Shown here: in pieces, positions 42,439 through 50,592 of the stretch | How positions within the stretch are numbered: the first letter of the stretch is position 1 | How the letters are laid out: each line of letters starts with the position of its first letter | NCBI GenBank assembly: GCA_018069525.1 | Contig: JAGPUQ010000021.1 | Span: forward strand, 1 to 64,000 | Direction of reading: 5' to 3' | Length of the DNA stretch: 64,000 nucleotides | From: Porticoccaceae bacterium | GTDB lineage: Bacteria > Pseudomonadota > Gammaproteobacteria > Pseudomonadales > Porticoccaceae | Notes under the pieces: generated by a model | Databases searched by the model: none | Told to the model about the DNA's origin: nothing | Seen by the model: only the letters and a program-made list of their open reading frames with translations | Position numbers and translations under genes: made by a program

Positions 42439-44040
42439 TTACATTCTATACACGGGGGACGGCCCGGCTTCCGGCTCTCGTGTGGCGGTTAAGGCTAAAC
42501 ACAGGCCCATCACGTCGCGAGTTTGCGAGGGTTCGATAATGCCGTCGTCCCAAAGCCGAGAGGTGGCGTAGTAGGGATCGCTTTGTTCCCCGTACTGGGC
42601 GCGCACGTCGTCCTCGATTTTCTGTAATTCTTCTGCACTGGCTTCGCCGTGTTTAATACTGCTGCGGCGTAATTCCAGCATCACGTTACTGGCAATGTCC
42701 GCACTCATGGTGGCGCAACTGGCGGTGGGCCAGGTGAACATAAAGTGCGGGCCAAAGCCGCGCCCGGCCATGCCGTAATTACCCGCGCCGTAGGAGCCGC
42801 CGACAATGACTGAAAATTTAGGTACTCGCGCGTTAGCCTGGGCGTAGACCATCTTCGCGCTGTTTTTGGCAATGCCACCGCGTTCTGCATCCGTGCCCAC
42901 CATGTACCCGGTGATATTGTGCAAAAACAGCAGCGGGGTATTGCGCTGATTGCACAACTCAATAAAGTGAGCGCCCTTTAATGCTGACTCCGAAAACAGC
43001 GCGCCGTTATTGCCAAGAATCCCTACCGGATAACCGTGAATATGCGCGGTACCGCAAACCAGGGTTTCGCCGTACAGCGGTTTGAATTCGTGGAAGTCGC
43101 TGTCGTCCGCCAGCCGGGCGATAATCTCGCGAACATCGTAGGGGATTTTTGGATCGGCGCTGACAATACCGTTTAATTCTTCCGGGCTATAAGCCGGAGG
43201 TAACACCGGCTGGGTGTCGGTGTGGCAGGTTTTTGGGAAGTTCAGTTTGCCGATAATTTCCCGTAGTCGTGCTAATGCCTCGGGTTCGTCTTCGGCCAGA
43301 TAATCGCTAACACCAGATACCTTGGTGTGCATTTCGGCACCGCCCAGGGTCTCGCCATCGACGTCTTCGTTGATGGCCACTTTCACAATGGAGGGGCCGC
43401 CGAGGTGAATACGGGCATTGCCCTTCACCATAATGTTTTCGTCGGATAAGGCGGGAATATAAGCGCCGCCCGCCGTACAGCCGCCAAACACCGCCGACAG
43501 TTGCGGCAGGCCCTGCTGAGACATGCGGCATTGCCGGAAAAAGCTATTGCCGAAGTGATCTTTGTCGGGGAATACCCGGTCTTGCTCTGGCAAATAAGCG
43601 CCGCCGCAATCCACCAGATAAATACAGGGCAGTCGGTTTTGCTCGGCAATTTCCTGAGCGCGAACGTGTTTTTTGACCGTCTCGTGAAAAAACGAGCCGC
43701 CTTTAACAGTGGCGTCGTTGGCGATAATCATGCAGTGAATGCCGCAAATTTGGCCGATGCCCGTGACAATGCCCGCGGAGGGTACTTCGTTGTTGTACTG
43801 ACCGTAGGCAGCCAGGGGTGATAATTCTAAAAAAGGTGTGTGGGCATCAATCAGCCGGTCGATGCGCTCGCGAGCGAGTAATTTCCCGCGCTCCCGATGC
43901 CGCACGATTAGCTTTTCGCGAATACCGGTAGCGGCTTCGCTCAGGCGAGAACGCAATTGCTCCGTTGATTTTTGGTATTGCTCGCTGTTGGTTTTAAACT
44001 CCGGCGAGCGGGGGTTAATCGCGGATTGAATACGACTCAT
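42439..44040 (-). CDS. Acyl-CoA carboxylase beta (carboxyltransferase) subunit
   Basis: 533 aa. Two crotonase-type halves. The N-half has GKLLARERIDRLIDAHTPFLELS and GGAYLPEQDRVFPD, the hallmark of methylcrotonyl/geranyl-CoA carboxylases. The C-half has NITGYMVGTDAERGGI, KMVYAQANARVPKFSVIVGGSYGAGNYGM. It transfers CO2 from biotin to the gamma-carbon of a branched enoyl-CoA. First gene of the four-gene operon. Methylcrotonyl (leucine) or geranyl (terpene) specificity cannot be settled by eye. Confidence 0.92.
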   Translation of the reverse strand: MSRIQSAINPRSPEFKTNSEQYQKSTEQLRSRLSEAATGIREKLIVRHRERGKLLARERIDRLIDAHTPFLELSPLAAYGQYNNEVPSAGIVTGIGQICGIHCMIIANDATVKGGSFFHETVKKHVRAQEIAEQNRLPCIYLVDCGGAYLPEQDRVFPDKDHFGNSFFRQCRMSQQGLPQLSAVFGGCTAGGAYIPALSDENIMVKGNARIHLGGPSIVKVAINEDVDGETLGGAEMHTKVSGVSDYLAEDEPEALARLREIIGKLNFPKTCHTDTQPVLPPAYSPEELNGIVSADPKIPYDVREIIARLADDSDFHEFKPLYGETLVCGTAHIHGYPVGILGNNGALFSESALKGAHFIELCNQRNTPLLFLHNITGYMVGTDAERGGIAKNSAKMVYAQANARVPKFSVIVGGSYGAGNYGMAGRGFGPHFMFTWPTASCATMSADIASNVMLELRRSSIKHGEASAEELQKIEDDVRAQYGEQSDPYYATSRLWDDGIIEPSQTRDVMGLCLALTATREPEAGPSPVYRM

Positions 44041-44339
44041 AGCGGTCTCTTTTTACGGCTCTTTTTAATACGACTTATTATAATACGAATGAGCGCGGGA
44101 TACGGACCTTGCTGCTTAGCTTGATAAGCCCCCGCGCAGACAGCTGCTTACGCTAACAAATTGGCAGAGTTGAAGCAAAGAGTTGAAGCAATTAGTAGGG
44201 CGGGGTGGGGATAGCTGGAATGACAAATAGCTTGTTGAGAGAGTGAAAGGAAAGCCCGAAGATGGTCTTCTAAAAAGACGGGCTTCTAAGAGGGCGGGCT
44301 TCTAAAAAGACGGTCTTCTAAACAGGCCTTGTTCGAACC
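44041..44339. other. Intergenic region with 16-bp tandem repeats
   Basis: Upstream region of the carboxylase operon. Nothing gene-like. The right half is occupied by four tandem repeats (see next entry). Confidence 0.6.
44261..44324. repeat. Four 16-bp tandem repeats
   Basis: GATGGTCTTCTAAAAA, GACGGGCTTCTAAGAG, GGCGGGCTTCTAAAAA, GACGGTCTTCTAAACA. The common core is GG(G/T)CTTCTAA. The array ends 16 bp before the SDR stop codon. Confidence 0.93.
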
Positions 44340-45041
44340 TTACCAGGATTCAGTATTGGGCCGCAGGTCAACTTCAAACGTCCATGCGGACTGGTCCTGC
44401 TGCGCCAGGTGGAAGTAGGTTTCGGCAATGGCTTGAGGTTTTAGGAAGGTATCGTCGGCTTTGTCGGGGAACATCTCCCGGGTTCGAGGTATATCGATAA
44501 CGCCATCAATAATGACCAGCGCGACGTGGATGCCTTCGCTGCCTAAGGATCTGGCCAGCGACTGGGTTAAATTCCGTTGTGCCGCCTTTGCCGAGCTAAA
44601 GGCCGCAAAGTTGGCGCCGCCACGCAATGAAGCCGTTGCGCCCGTAACCAGCAGGCTACCGCCACCATTTTTTGTCATCGCCGGAGCCACGGCCTGAGAC
44701 ACAGTCAGTAAGCCGAGGGCATTAACCTTCCAGGCGTTTTCAAAATCGTCAAAGGCGGTGTCCAGGGCGGAGGCAAATAGGCCACCTCCGGCGTTGTAAA
44801 TCACCACGTTTGGCGTGCCCAGCGTGGCGAGGATTTGCGCAAAAGTGGCTGTTATCGAATCGGGGTCGGATAAGTCACAGGAAAAAGGACTAATGTCTTC
44901 GTGGCCCTCAGCGTAGTCCTGCATTCTCTCCAGGCTTCTGGCCAGCAGAGCGATGCGATAGCCGGCTTTATGAAATCGTTCGCAGAACGCCAGGCCATTT
45001 CCCGGGCCAACTCCGGCAATGATACATAGTGGTTTGTCCAT
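44340..45041 (-). CDS. Atypical short-chain dehydrogenase/reductase (Tyr replaced by Phe)
   Basis: 233 aa Rossmann-fold SDR with a GxxPGxG nucleotide loop (AGVGPGNGLA) and NAGGG. The catalytic Ser is at S138 (VTGATAS), but the Tyr of YxxxK is Phe: F148-S-S-A-K152. Several SDR subfamilies with this PGxG loop share the substitution, so it may be a family trait and the protein may be non-canonical. It lies upstream of the carboxylase operon on the same strand, as atuB/atuG SDRs do in terpene clusters. Confidence 0.85.
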   Translation of the reverse strand: MDKPLCIIAGVGPGNGLAFCERFHKAGYRIALLARSLERMQDYAEGHEDISPFSCDLSDPDSITATFAQILATLGTPNVVIYNAGGGLFASALDTAFDDFENAWKVNALGLLTVSQAVAPAMTKNGGGSLLVTGATASLRGGANFAAFSSAKAAQRNLTQSLARSLGSEGIHVALVIIDGVIDIPRTREMFPDKADDTFLKPQAIAETYFHLAQQDQSAWTFEVDLRPNTESW

Positions 45042-45187
45042 GATTGCGTGCCTGCTGAAGTGTTTGGTGGGCGGTATGTTGCGTCGCTGGGTATGTAGTG
45101 TTTATCGTATTGCCAAAGTGTAACCAGCTTTATAAATAAGTAGAAGCGCATATTTGCGAAAGCGGTATGCAAGAGCGCAGAGTGGGG

Positions 45188-45772
45188 TTACTTAGATGTG
45201 TGTTTCCATTGAGTTCTCAGAACATAGTGCCTGTGGGTGTGCTTACTAAATACGGGCGTCCTTCGATAAAATTTTCGTCTTATATGTTTATTTTTGTTTA
45301 ATTTAAATAATGCTATCTCAAGTAACTTTGTAGGATTCTCGGCTATTTCCTTTAATTCGAGTTTGAATTCAAACTCGGGCTTATATTTTTTAAGAGCCCA
45401 GCCCAGTCGTTTTAGGTAGATGGGAGACATATTTTTTGACTGAGGACTTTGATATGCCAGTAACACCGCCACAGACTGGTAATAGACGGAACGCTCAAAA
45501 TCATCTATCGAGTAGTAGTAAAGTCCGGCATCGTCATAGGCTTCGATGACCGAGATCGATGGAGTGAGTGATGGTTTGTTGAGCGTGATGGCAGATTTTA
45601 TTTTACTTATTGCGAGGCCAGGGGAGCCATCCTGAAATAATTTATAGGCTTCTTTCCTCAAGACGTCGGATTGTTTAACCAACTCCGTTTGTGGTTGCGG
45701 AGATACGCATCCTGCTAACAATATAGGGAAAGTAAGAGCTAAGTAGACTTGGAGGAAGGCGCAAATACGCAA
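45188..45772 (-). CDS. Predicted lipoprotein, TPR-like
   Basis: 194 aa. Signal peptide with lipobox LLAGC (about 18-22). The middle (about 40-130) is helical, with short amphipathic pairs (LFQDGSPGLAISKIKSAITLN, YYYSIDDFERSVYYQSVAVLLAY) that read like TPR units. The C-terminus is strongly basic and His-rich. I do not recognise a named family. Stands alone on the minus strand. Confidence 0.6.
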   Translation of the reverse strand: MRICAFLQVYLALTFPILLAGCVSPQPQTELVKQSDVLRKEAYKLFQDGSPGLAISKIKSAITLNKPSLTPSISVIEAYDDAGLYYYSIDDFERSVYYQSVAVLLAYQSPQSKNMSPIYLKRLGWALKKYKPEFEFKLELKEIAENPTKLLEIALFKLNKNKHIRRKFYRRTPVFSKHTHRHYVLRTQWKHTSK

Positions 45773-45862
45773 ACCCCCGATGCGTGGGTCAATAGTTGCT
45801 TTTATAGTATGGGGCCTCTAGTGTAGTACGACCGCGCTAATTTTCTAATGGTGGAGCAAGCT

Positions 45863-46753
45863 ATGAACAAAATCAAATCTCTGTTTATCGGAATTTTTCC
45901 GGTGTTTGCTATGGGTGTTAGTGTTTACGGTATCTACATCCTCGTTAACTCGGGAATGAACTTTGTTTGGCTGGGCGCAGTGCTAATAAGCTTGCCGGTC
46001 ATTCTGTTTTTCAGCCGAGTCATGATATTTAAAGACATGCCTAGAACCTCCGCACACTTCCCCTTAATAACGACGGTGGCCGTGCTCGGACTAATGCTCT
46101 CCGTTTATGGTTTCGTGCAATCTGCCAGCGGGCCTGCGGATAATCCGGAGTTAATAGCGTCAAATAAACTGGGCATGATATTAGCTAGTCTCGGGTTTAT
46201 AGCTTATTTACTTTACAACTTTTGGTATTCATCGCTTGATCGTTTGCCCAATGCAGCGTTGCAGGCTGGCCAATCATTACCGGCGTTTAGTGCATTAGGT
46301 GTCGATGGCGAAGTTGTTGATTCCAGTACATTCGAGGGTGCGCCCGCGATATTTCTGTTTTTTCGAGGTAACTGGTGTCCCTTATGCATGGCTCAAATCA
46401 CGGAAATAGTGGCACAGTATCGCGAACTATCGGCTTTGGGAGCAAAGGTTGTACTGCTTGCTCCTCAGCCGGAAAAGAACACACAAGCTCTCGCCGATAA
46501 ATTCAATGTGCCGTTTGTGTTTTTGACCGACGAAGGTAACCGTGCTGCCCAGGCCTTGGGGATAGCCATGGAAAATGGATTGCCCACAGGTATGGAAGTA
46601 CTGGGTTACGACAAGGATACGGTGTATCCCACCGTGCTTATTGTTGATGGGGACGGCGTTATTCTCTATAGCGATCTGACCGACAACTATCGAGTTCGGC
46701 CCGAGCCCGAGGAATTTTTGAAGGTCTTGAGGGCGAACGCGCAGCTAGCATAA
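45863..46753 (+). CDS. Membrane-anchored peroxiredoxin/AhpC-TSA-like protein
   Basis: 296 aa from the ATG at 45863, preceded by TGGAG; an in-frame ATG at 45848 is less likely. Four N-terminal hydrophobic segments (about 5-25, 30-50, 60-80, 100-120) precede a thioredoxin-fold domain (about 135-290). The redox motif is FFRGNWCPLCMAQI (CPLC), and the domain also has a typical cis-Pro region (YPTVLIVDGDGVI). AhpC/TSA proteins of this kind reduce peroxides or disulfides. The catalytic domain faces the side opposite the short N-terminus and cannot be placed with certainty. Confidence 0.8.
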   Translation: MNKIKSLFIGIFPVFAMGVSVYGIYILVNSGMNFVWLGAVLISLPVILFFSRVMIFKDMPRTSAHFPLITTVAVLGLMLSVYGFVQSASGPADNPELIASNKLGMILASLGFIAYLLYNFWYSSLDRLPNAALQAGQSLPAFSALGVDGEVVDSSTFEGAPAIFLFFRGNWCPLCMAQITEIVAQYRELSALGAKVVLLAPQPEKNTQALADKFNVPFVFLTDEGNRAAQALGIAMENGLPTGMEVLGYDKDTVYPTVLIVDGDGVILYSDLTDNYRVRPEPEEFLKVLRANAQLA

Positions 46754-46823
46754 AGTTCGGCCCGGCGAGCTAATAACAGAAGAAAGTCCCTAAAGGCTCA
46801 CTTACTATCCCTGGCCGTCATGC

Positions 46824-47486
46824 TTACAGCACGATATGCAAACCCAGCAAAGCTCCCTTGGTGTGAATGCTGTCTTCGGTAGTGAGAATATTAAAATGGC
46901 TGGCGGTAACAATTAAGGAGCGGGTTATCGGCCATTTTACACCAGCAGTAAATAGTACAAGGGTCACTTTATCTTTTCTAAAATCGTAAAAAGGCTCAAG
47001 TTCTACGTAGGGGATTAGCGAAGCTTTGTTGAAGCTCAATGGGTAGGACAGCTCAAATGCGGGTCGGTAGCGAAAACCCTTAATGATTTCGCCTCGGCGA
47101 TACTCTAGCCGCGAGCGATGAGAGAATTTCCAGCCGTCGAGATTAACTTTATAGGTGACAGAGCCGCGAATTCGATCATCCCTGCGGTAGCCTCCACCGT
47201 CTTTTTGAGGATAATAGCCGAAATACCCCAGCTGCCACTGACGACCCGAATCGGTAGTCCTGTTCACTCCAAGATAAGAAAATCTACCTTTATAGCGTTC
47301 ATAAATATTGCCGCCGGCAGCGATGACCTTATAGCCGTTATCAAATTGCTTAGAAGCGGACAGTTGAGAAATTAATAAGTCGTTAGCGTGTGCTGAGGAC
47401 ATTAAAGCAGTTAGCAATACCGTTATAAATATGGAGTATTTTAATAAGGGCCGTGCGATAAAATAAAATATATTGGGAGTGATCAT
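46824..47486 (-). CDS. DUF2490-like outer-membrane beta-barrel protein
   Basis: 220 aa. Signal peptide (about 1-34, ending SSAHA) followed by alternating beta-strands with aromatic girdles, for example SRLEYRRGEIIKGFRYRPAFELSYPL, which resembles DUF2490 barrels. The C-terminus ends in hydrophobic IVL. Probably a small outer-membrane barrel of unknown function. Convergent with the AhpC-like gene. Confidence 0.65.
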   Translation of the reverse strand: MITPNIFYFIARPLLKYSIFITVLLTALMSSAHANDLLISQLSASKQFDNGYKVIAAGGNIYERYKGRFSYLGVNRTTDSGRQWQLGYFGYYPQKDGGGYRRDDRIRGSVTYKVNLDGWKFSHRSRLEYRRGEIIKGFRYRPAFELSYPLSFNKASLIPYVELEPFYDFRKDKVTLVLFTAGVKWPITRSLIVTASHFNILTTEDSIHTKGALLGLHIVL

Positions 47487-47846
47487 AACTTCTCGGTTTG
47501 GATTTTGTCAGTCGCGCAATAATGTGTCCTCGCCATTAGGCGCGGAAGTTATACAGACGATATGTTTTTGCGTATATGTGGGGTTTCGAGGTTTATCTGG
47601 CGTTGTTACGAGGTTGGGGTGATCACCGGGCCAATGACTTTTGCGGTGATATCCAGTAGCTGAGCGCCGACACTAAAAAACGCCGCGCATTATAACAAAA
47701 CCCTATTAGGGTAAGTAAAGTTTTTAGTGGCGTTATACTTGATTCTTGGGGGGTGAGATCGACTCCAGCCCAATCAATTGTCTCTACCGGTAGCATGAAC
47801 GGTATAATACGGAATTCGTACAAGCAGCAGCCGGTGAGATAGCGCG
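47487..47846. other. Intergenic region with small palindrome
   Basis: About 360 bp without a credible gene. It contains a perfect 6-bp palindrome ACCCTA-T-TAGGGT at 47700-47712, possibly an operator. It serves as a divergent promoter region for the outer-membrane protein and the S1-domain protein. Confidence 0.5.
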
Positions 47847-48701
47847 ATGATAAGTATTGGTAAGGCCTATCGGCTCGAAGTGGTAAAGACCGTCGATTTT
47901 GGTTTTTATCTCGACGCCGAAGCGCTGGGTGATGTTTTGCTGCCTCGCAAGAACGCGCCCGAAGATTTGGTCGAGGGTGATTTTATCGAGGTATTTCTGT
48001 ATCTCGATTCCGAAGATCGGCCCGTGGCAACCACCCAGACCCCCGCAGCCCATGTTGGCGAGTTCGCTTATCTAAAGGTTGTGGATACTACTCCGGTAGG
48101 TGCTTTCCTGGATTGGGGTCTGGATAAAGACGTCTTAGTGCCTTTCGCTGAACAGCACAGACCTCTGGAAGTGGGCCATTATTGCCTGGTGTACTTGTAC
48201 CTCGATCGTGCCGATCGTATTACCGCATCATCCAAAATCGACCACTTCCTCGATGACGACAAGCCTCATGACTTTGTCCCCCAACAGCCGGTCGAGCTGA
48301 TTATCGCCAACAGTACCGATCTGGGTTACAAAGCCATTATTAATCACAGTCACTGGGGCGTGCTTTATAAAAGCGATGTCTACCAGCGCTTGAGTTTTGG
48401 CCAGCGTATCGACGGCTACATTAAGTATATTCGACCCGATGGAAAAATTGACCTAAGCCTGCAAGGCGGACAGGAAACCCGCGATAAATACCAGAGTGTT
48501 ATTTTGGCCTATCTAAAGGATCAAAATGGCTTTGCGCCGGTACACGATAAATCAACGCCGGCATTGATTTCGGAACTATTCGGTATGAGTAAAGGCGCGT
48601 TTAAAAAAGCCATTGGCGGTCTGTATAAGCAGCGACGTATTACTATTCAGAAGGATGGTATTCGCTTGTTGGACAGCGTTGATCGAGACACTAACAGTTA
48701 G
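47847..48701 (+). CDS. S1-like RNA-binding protein, CvfB/YitL family
   Basis: 284 aa. Three S1-like OB domains: about 1-65 (VVKTVDFGFYLDAEALGDVLLP), 70-135 (VGEFAYLKVVDTTPVGAFLDWGLDKDVLVP) and 150-215. A winged-helix C-terminus (about 225-284) includes LFGMSKGAFKKAIGGLYKQRRI. In Gram-positives CvfB affects virulence and RNA; in gammaproteobacteria the role is unclear. It lies just upstream of the DUF1456 gene on the same strand. Confidence 0.9.
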   Translation: MISIGKAYRLEVVKTVDFGFYLDAEALGDVLLPRKNAPEDLVEGDFIEVFLYLDSEDRPVATTQTPAAHVGEFAYLKVVDTTPVGAFLDWGLDKDVLVPFAEQHRPLEVGHYCLVYLYLDRADRITASSKIDHFLDDDKPHDFVPQQPVELIIANSTDLGYKAIINHSHWGVLYKSDVYQRLSFGQRIDGYIKYIRPDGKIDLSLQGGQETRDKYQSVILAYLKDQNGFAPVHDKSTPALISELFGMSKGAFKKAIGGLYKQRRITIQKDGIRLLDSVDRDTNS

Positions 48702-48714
48702 CCAGTAGTTCTTG

Positions 48715-48742
48715 AATTAGGAAAGTTAAATTAGGAAAGTTA
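48715..48742 (+). repeat. Tandem duplication of a ribosome-binding region
   Basis: Two exact copies of AATTAGGAAAGTTA end just before the TTG start of the DUF1456 gene at 48745, so its AGGAAAG ribosome site is duplicated. Confidence 0.9.
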
Positions 48743-48744
48743 AA

Positions 48745-49245
48745 TTGATAAATAACGATATTTTACGCCGCGTCCGCTACATCTTTGATTTTGGCGATAC
48801 CAAAATGGTCGCAATATTTGTGTTAGCCGATCACCAGGTGACGCGGGAACAGATTAGTAACTGGCTAAAGAAAGATGACGATGCTGCTTTCGAAGAGTGT
48901 GCTGACACCGAGCTTGCCATTTTTCTCAACGGTTTGATTAACGACAAGCGCGGGAAGAAAGAGGGCTCTCCCCACGAGCCCGAGCAACGCTTAACCAACA
49001 ACATTATTTTTATGAAGTTAAAAATCGCCCTTAATCTAAAAGCCGAAGATGTGCTGGCGATAATGGAGTTGGCAGGTTTTGTAATGAGCAAGCATGAATT
49101 AAGCGCCTTCTTCCGAAAGTCAGACCACAAGCACTATCGGGTTTGTCAGGACCAAATTTTGCGAAATTTTCTGCAAGGTTTGCAAATTAAATATCGCGGA
49201 AACTCCGAATCAAAAGCCCCTTTTGATTGGAAAGGCACGTCTTAA
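48745..49245 (+). CDS. DUF1456 family protein (YehS-like)
   Basis: 166 aa from a TTG preceded by AGGAAAG. Two DUF1456 repeats (about 3-70 and 88-150), each with the pattern NNDILRRVRYIFDF... The second is MKLKIALNLKAEDVLAIMELAGF...HYRVCQDQILRNFLQGL. The family is conserved in gammaproteobacteria, soluble, and of unknown function. Its last 60 codons and about 70 bp downstream are repeated, diverged, at 59002-59277, which frames the island that follows. Confidence 0.92.
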   Translation: MINNDILRRVRYIFDFGDTKMVAIFVLADHQVTREQISNWLKKDDDAAFEECADTELAIFLNGLINDKRGKKEGSPHEPEQRLTNNIIFMKLKIALNLKAEDVLAIMELAGFVMSKHELSAFFRKSDHKHYRVCQDQILRNFLQGLQIKYRGNSESKAPFDWKGTS

Positions 49246-49314
49246 TTCCTGGGAATACTAAGCTAATACTGCCTGATTTTGGCTTTCTGCACGGTTGTAC
49301 TTATATTCAGGTAT
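49066..49314 (+). repeat. Left copy of ~250-bp diverged direct repeat
   Basis: Begins near residue 108 of the DUF1456 gene and continues about 70 bp past its stop. It matches 59002-59277 with small indels in the non-coding part. By my count the coding part (about 190 bp) has roughly 20 mismatches, mostly at third codon positions. Confidence 0.88.
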
Positions 49315-49493
49315 TCCTTGGTCTGCCCAGTATTTTTTCGTAACCAAACCGTGAGTACATAGCCAGCATCAATGAAAGTGTTATATAAAAAGTAACGAAA
49401 ATTAATCTTGCTAACGGATCAGACCAGAATGCTGTACGCGAAGTATTTATGGCCATTCAACGCACTTTGGTCGCCTACACACATACTTCTTGT

Positions 49494-50459
49494 TTAACCA
49501 CCGCCGTATGTAGTAAAACTCAGGCCGACATAAACTCCGTAGCCAGCCAAGAGTACTCCACCTTCCAACCTGCTTAGACGACGCCCCGTATACAAGAATA
49601 GTAACAGCAGTAGAGACGATCCCAGCATGACCCATTGGTCGAATTGCAGAATTCTTGCGTGGACTGGAAGTGGCTGAAGGAGCGCAGATACACCTAGAAT
49701 CCCCAACAAATTAAAGATATTGCTGCCAAGTATGTTTCCGACAGCGACATCTGCGTGCCGGCGCAGCGCCGCGATCACCGAAATTGAAAGCTCTGGAAGG
49801 GATGTGCCAACTGCTACCAAGGTCAGACCAATAACTGCCTCGGAAACCCCAAAGTGTTCTGCAATCCCGACGGCCCCCATAAGTAGTACCTGTGATCCAG
49901 AAATTAACAGCAGTAGACCAATAATCACGGTCGCTACAATCCATGCCACTGATTTCGGTAGAGCGGTAAGTTCTTCGGCCTCGGCTTTGTGAAGTTCCGC
50001 AGAAGGTGCGGCGTGGAAGCTTTCGCTCCAATATGCCCATACCAGGTAAGCCAGTAAGACCGTCAAGAAAATTACGGCGTCCGCAGGACCCAGCGCACTT
50101 CCACCGACCAGAACCAGAAATAAAATGCTTGCCGCTACGACCGTGACTGCGTCTCGGCGTAGTACCAACGGTTTGACTGCCAGCGGCGTGATCAGCGCAC
50201 ATATCCCTAGAATCAGCAAAATATTGCCTATATTGCTACCCACAACGTTGCCAATAGCGATATCCGGTCGCTGATTTAATGCTGCATCTACAGAGACCAC
50301 CAGCTCTGGCGCAGAAGTGCCGAAGCCTACGATAACGAGACCGCTTAGCAATGGCGATACATCGAGACGTCTTGCAGTAGACAACGCGCCTCGAATCAAG
50401 GCTTCACCACCCACAGTAAGCAAGCCCACGCCGAGTATCAAAAAAAGAAAATTCATCAT
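49494..50459 (-). CDS. Calcium/sodium antiporter (CaCA family, YrbG-like)
   Basis: 321 aa with about ten membrane helices in two inverted halves. Both alpha-repeats are present: GFGTSAPELVVS with IGNVVGSNIGNI in the first half, and GTSLPELSIS with VGNILGSNIFNL in the second. It exchanges Ca2+ (or other cations) for Na+ or H+. It lies between attC-like sites, with a 55-bp leader after the R' box at 50515-50521, as expected for an integron cassette. Confidence 0.9.
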   Translation of the reverse strand: MMNFLFLILGVGLLTVGGEALIRGALSTARRLDVSPLLSGLVIVGFGTSAPELVVSVDAALNQRPDIAIGNVVGSNIGNILLILGICALITPLAVKPLVLRRDAVTVVAASILFLVLVGGSALGPADAVIFLTVLLAYLVWAYWSESFHAAPSAELHKAEAEELTALPKSVAWIVATVIIGLLLLISGSQVLLMGAVGIAEHFGVSEAVIGLTLVAVGTSLPELSISVIAALRRHADVAVGNILGSNIFNLLGILGVSALLQPLPVHARILQFDQWVMLGSSLLLLLFLYTGRRLSRLEGGVLLAGYGVYVGLSFTTYGGG

Positions 50460-50514
50460 GGTTTATGAACTACCGAGTATAGGGATTGATGAGTTCACAG
50501 AAAACACATTGAAA

Positions 50515-50592
50515 GCCTAACGCCTGCATAACTTGGAGAAAATACAGAGCGAAGCGGCGTATTTACGCTCAACGTTAATGTGCTTGTTAGGC
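50515..50592 (-). other. attC-like integron recombination site (A)
   Basis: 78 bp bounded by GCCTAAC (50515-50521) and GTTAGGC (50586-50592), a perfect inverted 7-bp pair equal to the R''/R' boxes (RYYYAAC/GTTRRRY). Inside are L-box-like TTGGAG / CTCAA with unpaired bases and a central stem AAATAC / GTATTT. On the minus strand the upstream gene's TAA stop lies within GCCTAAC, the arrangement of many gene cassettes. Confidence 0.75.

Noticed and set aside
48745-49245. The right-hand DUF1456 copy as a functional second gene
   Set aside because: Only the last ~50 residues are present, with an unrelated N-terminal extension and an earlier stop.
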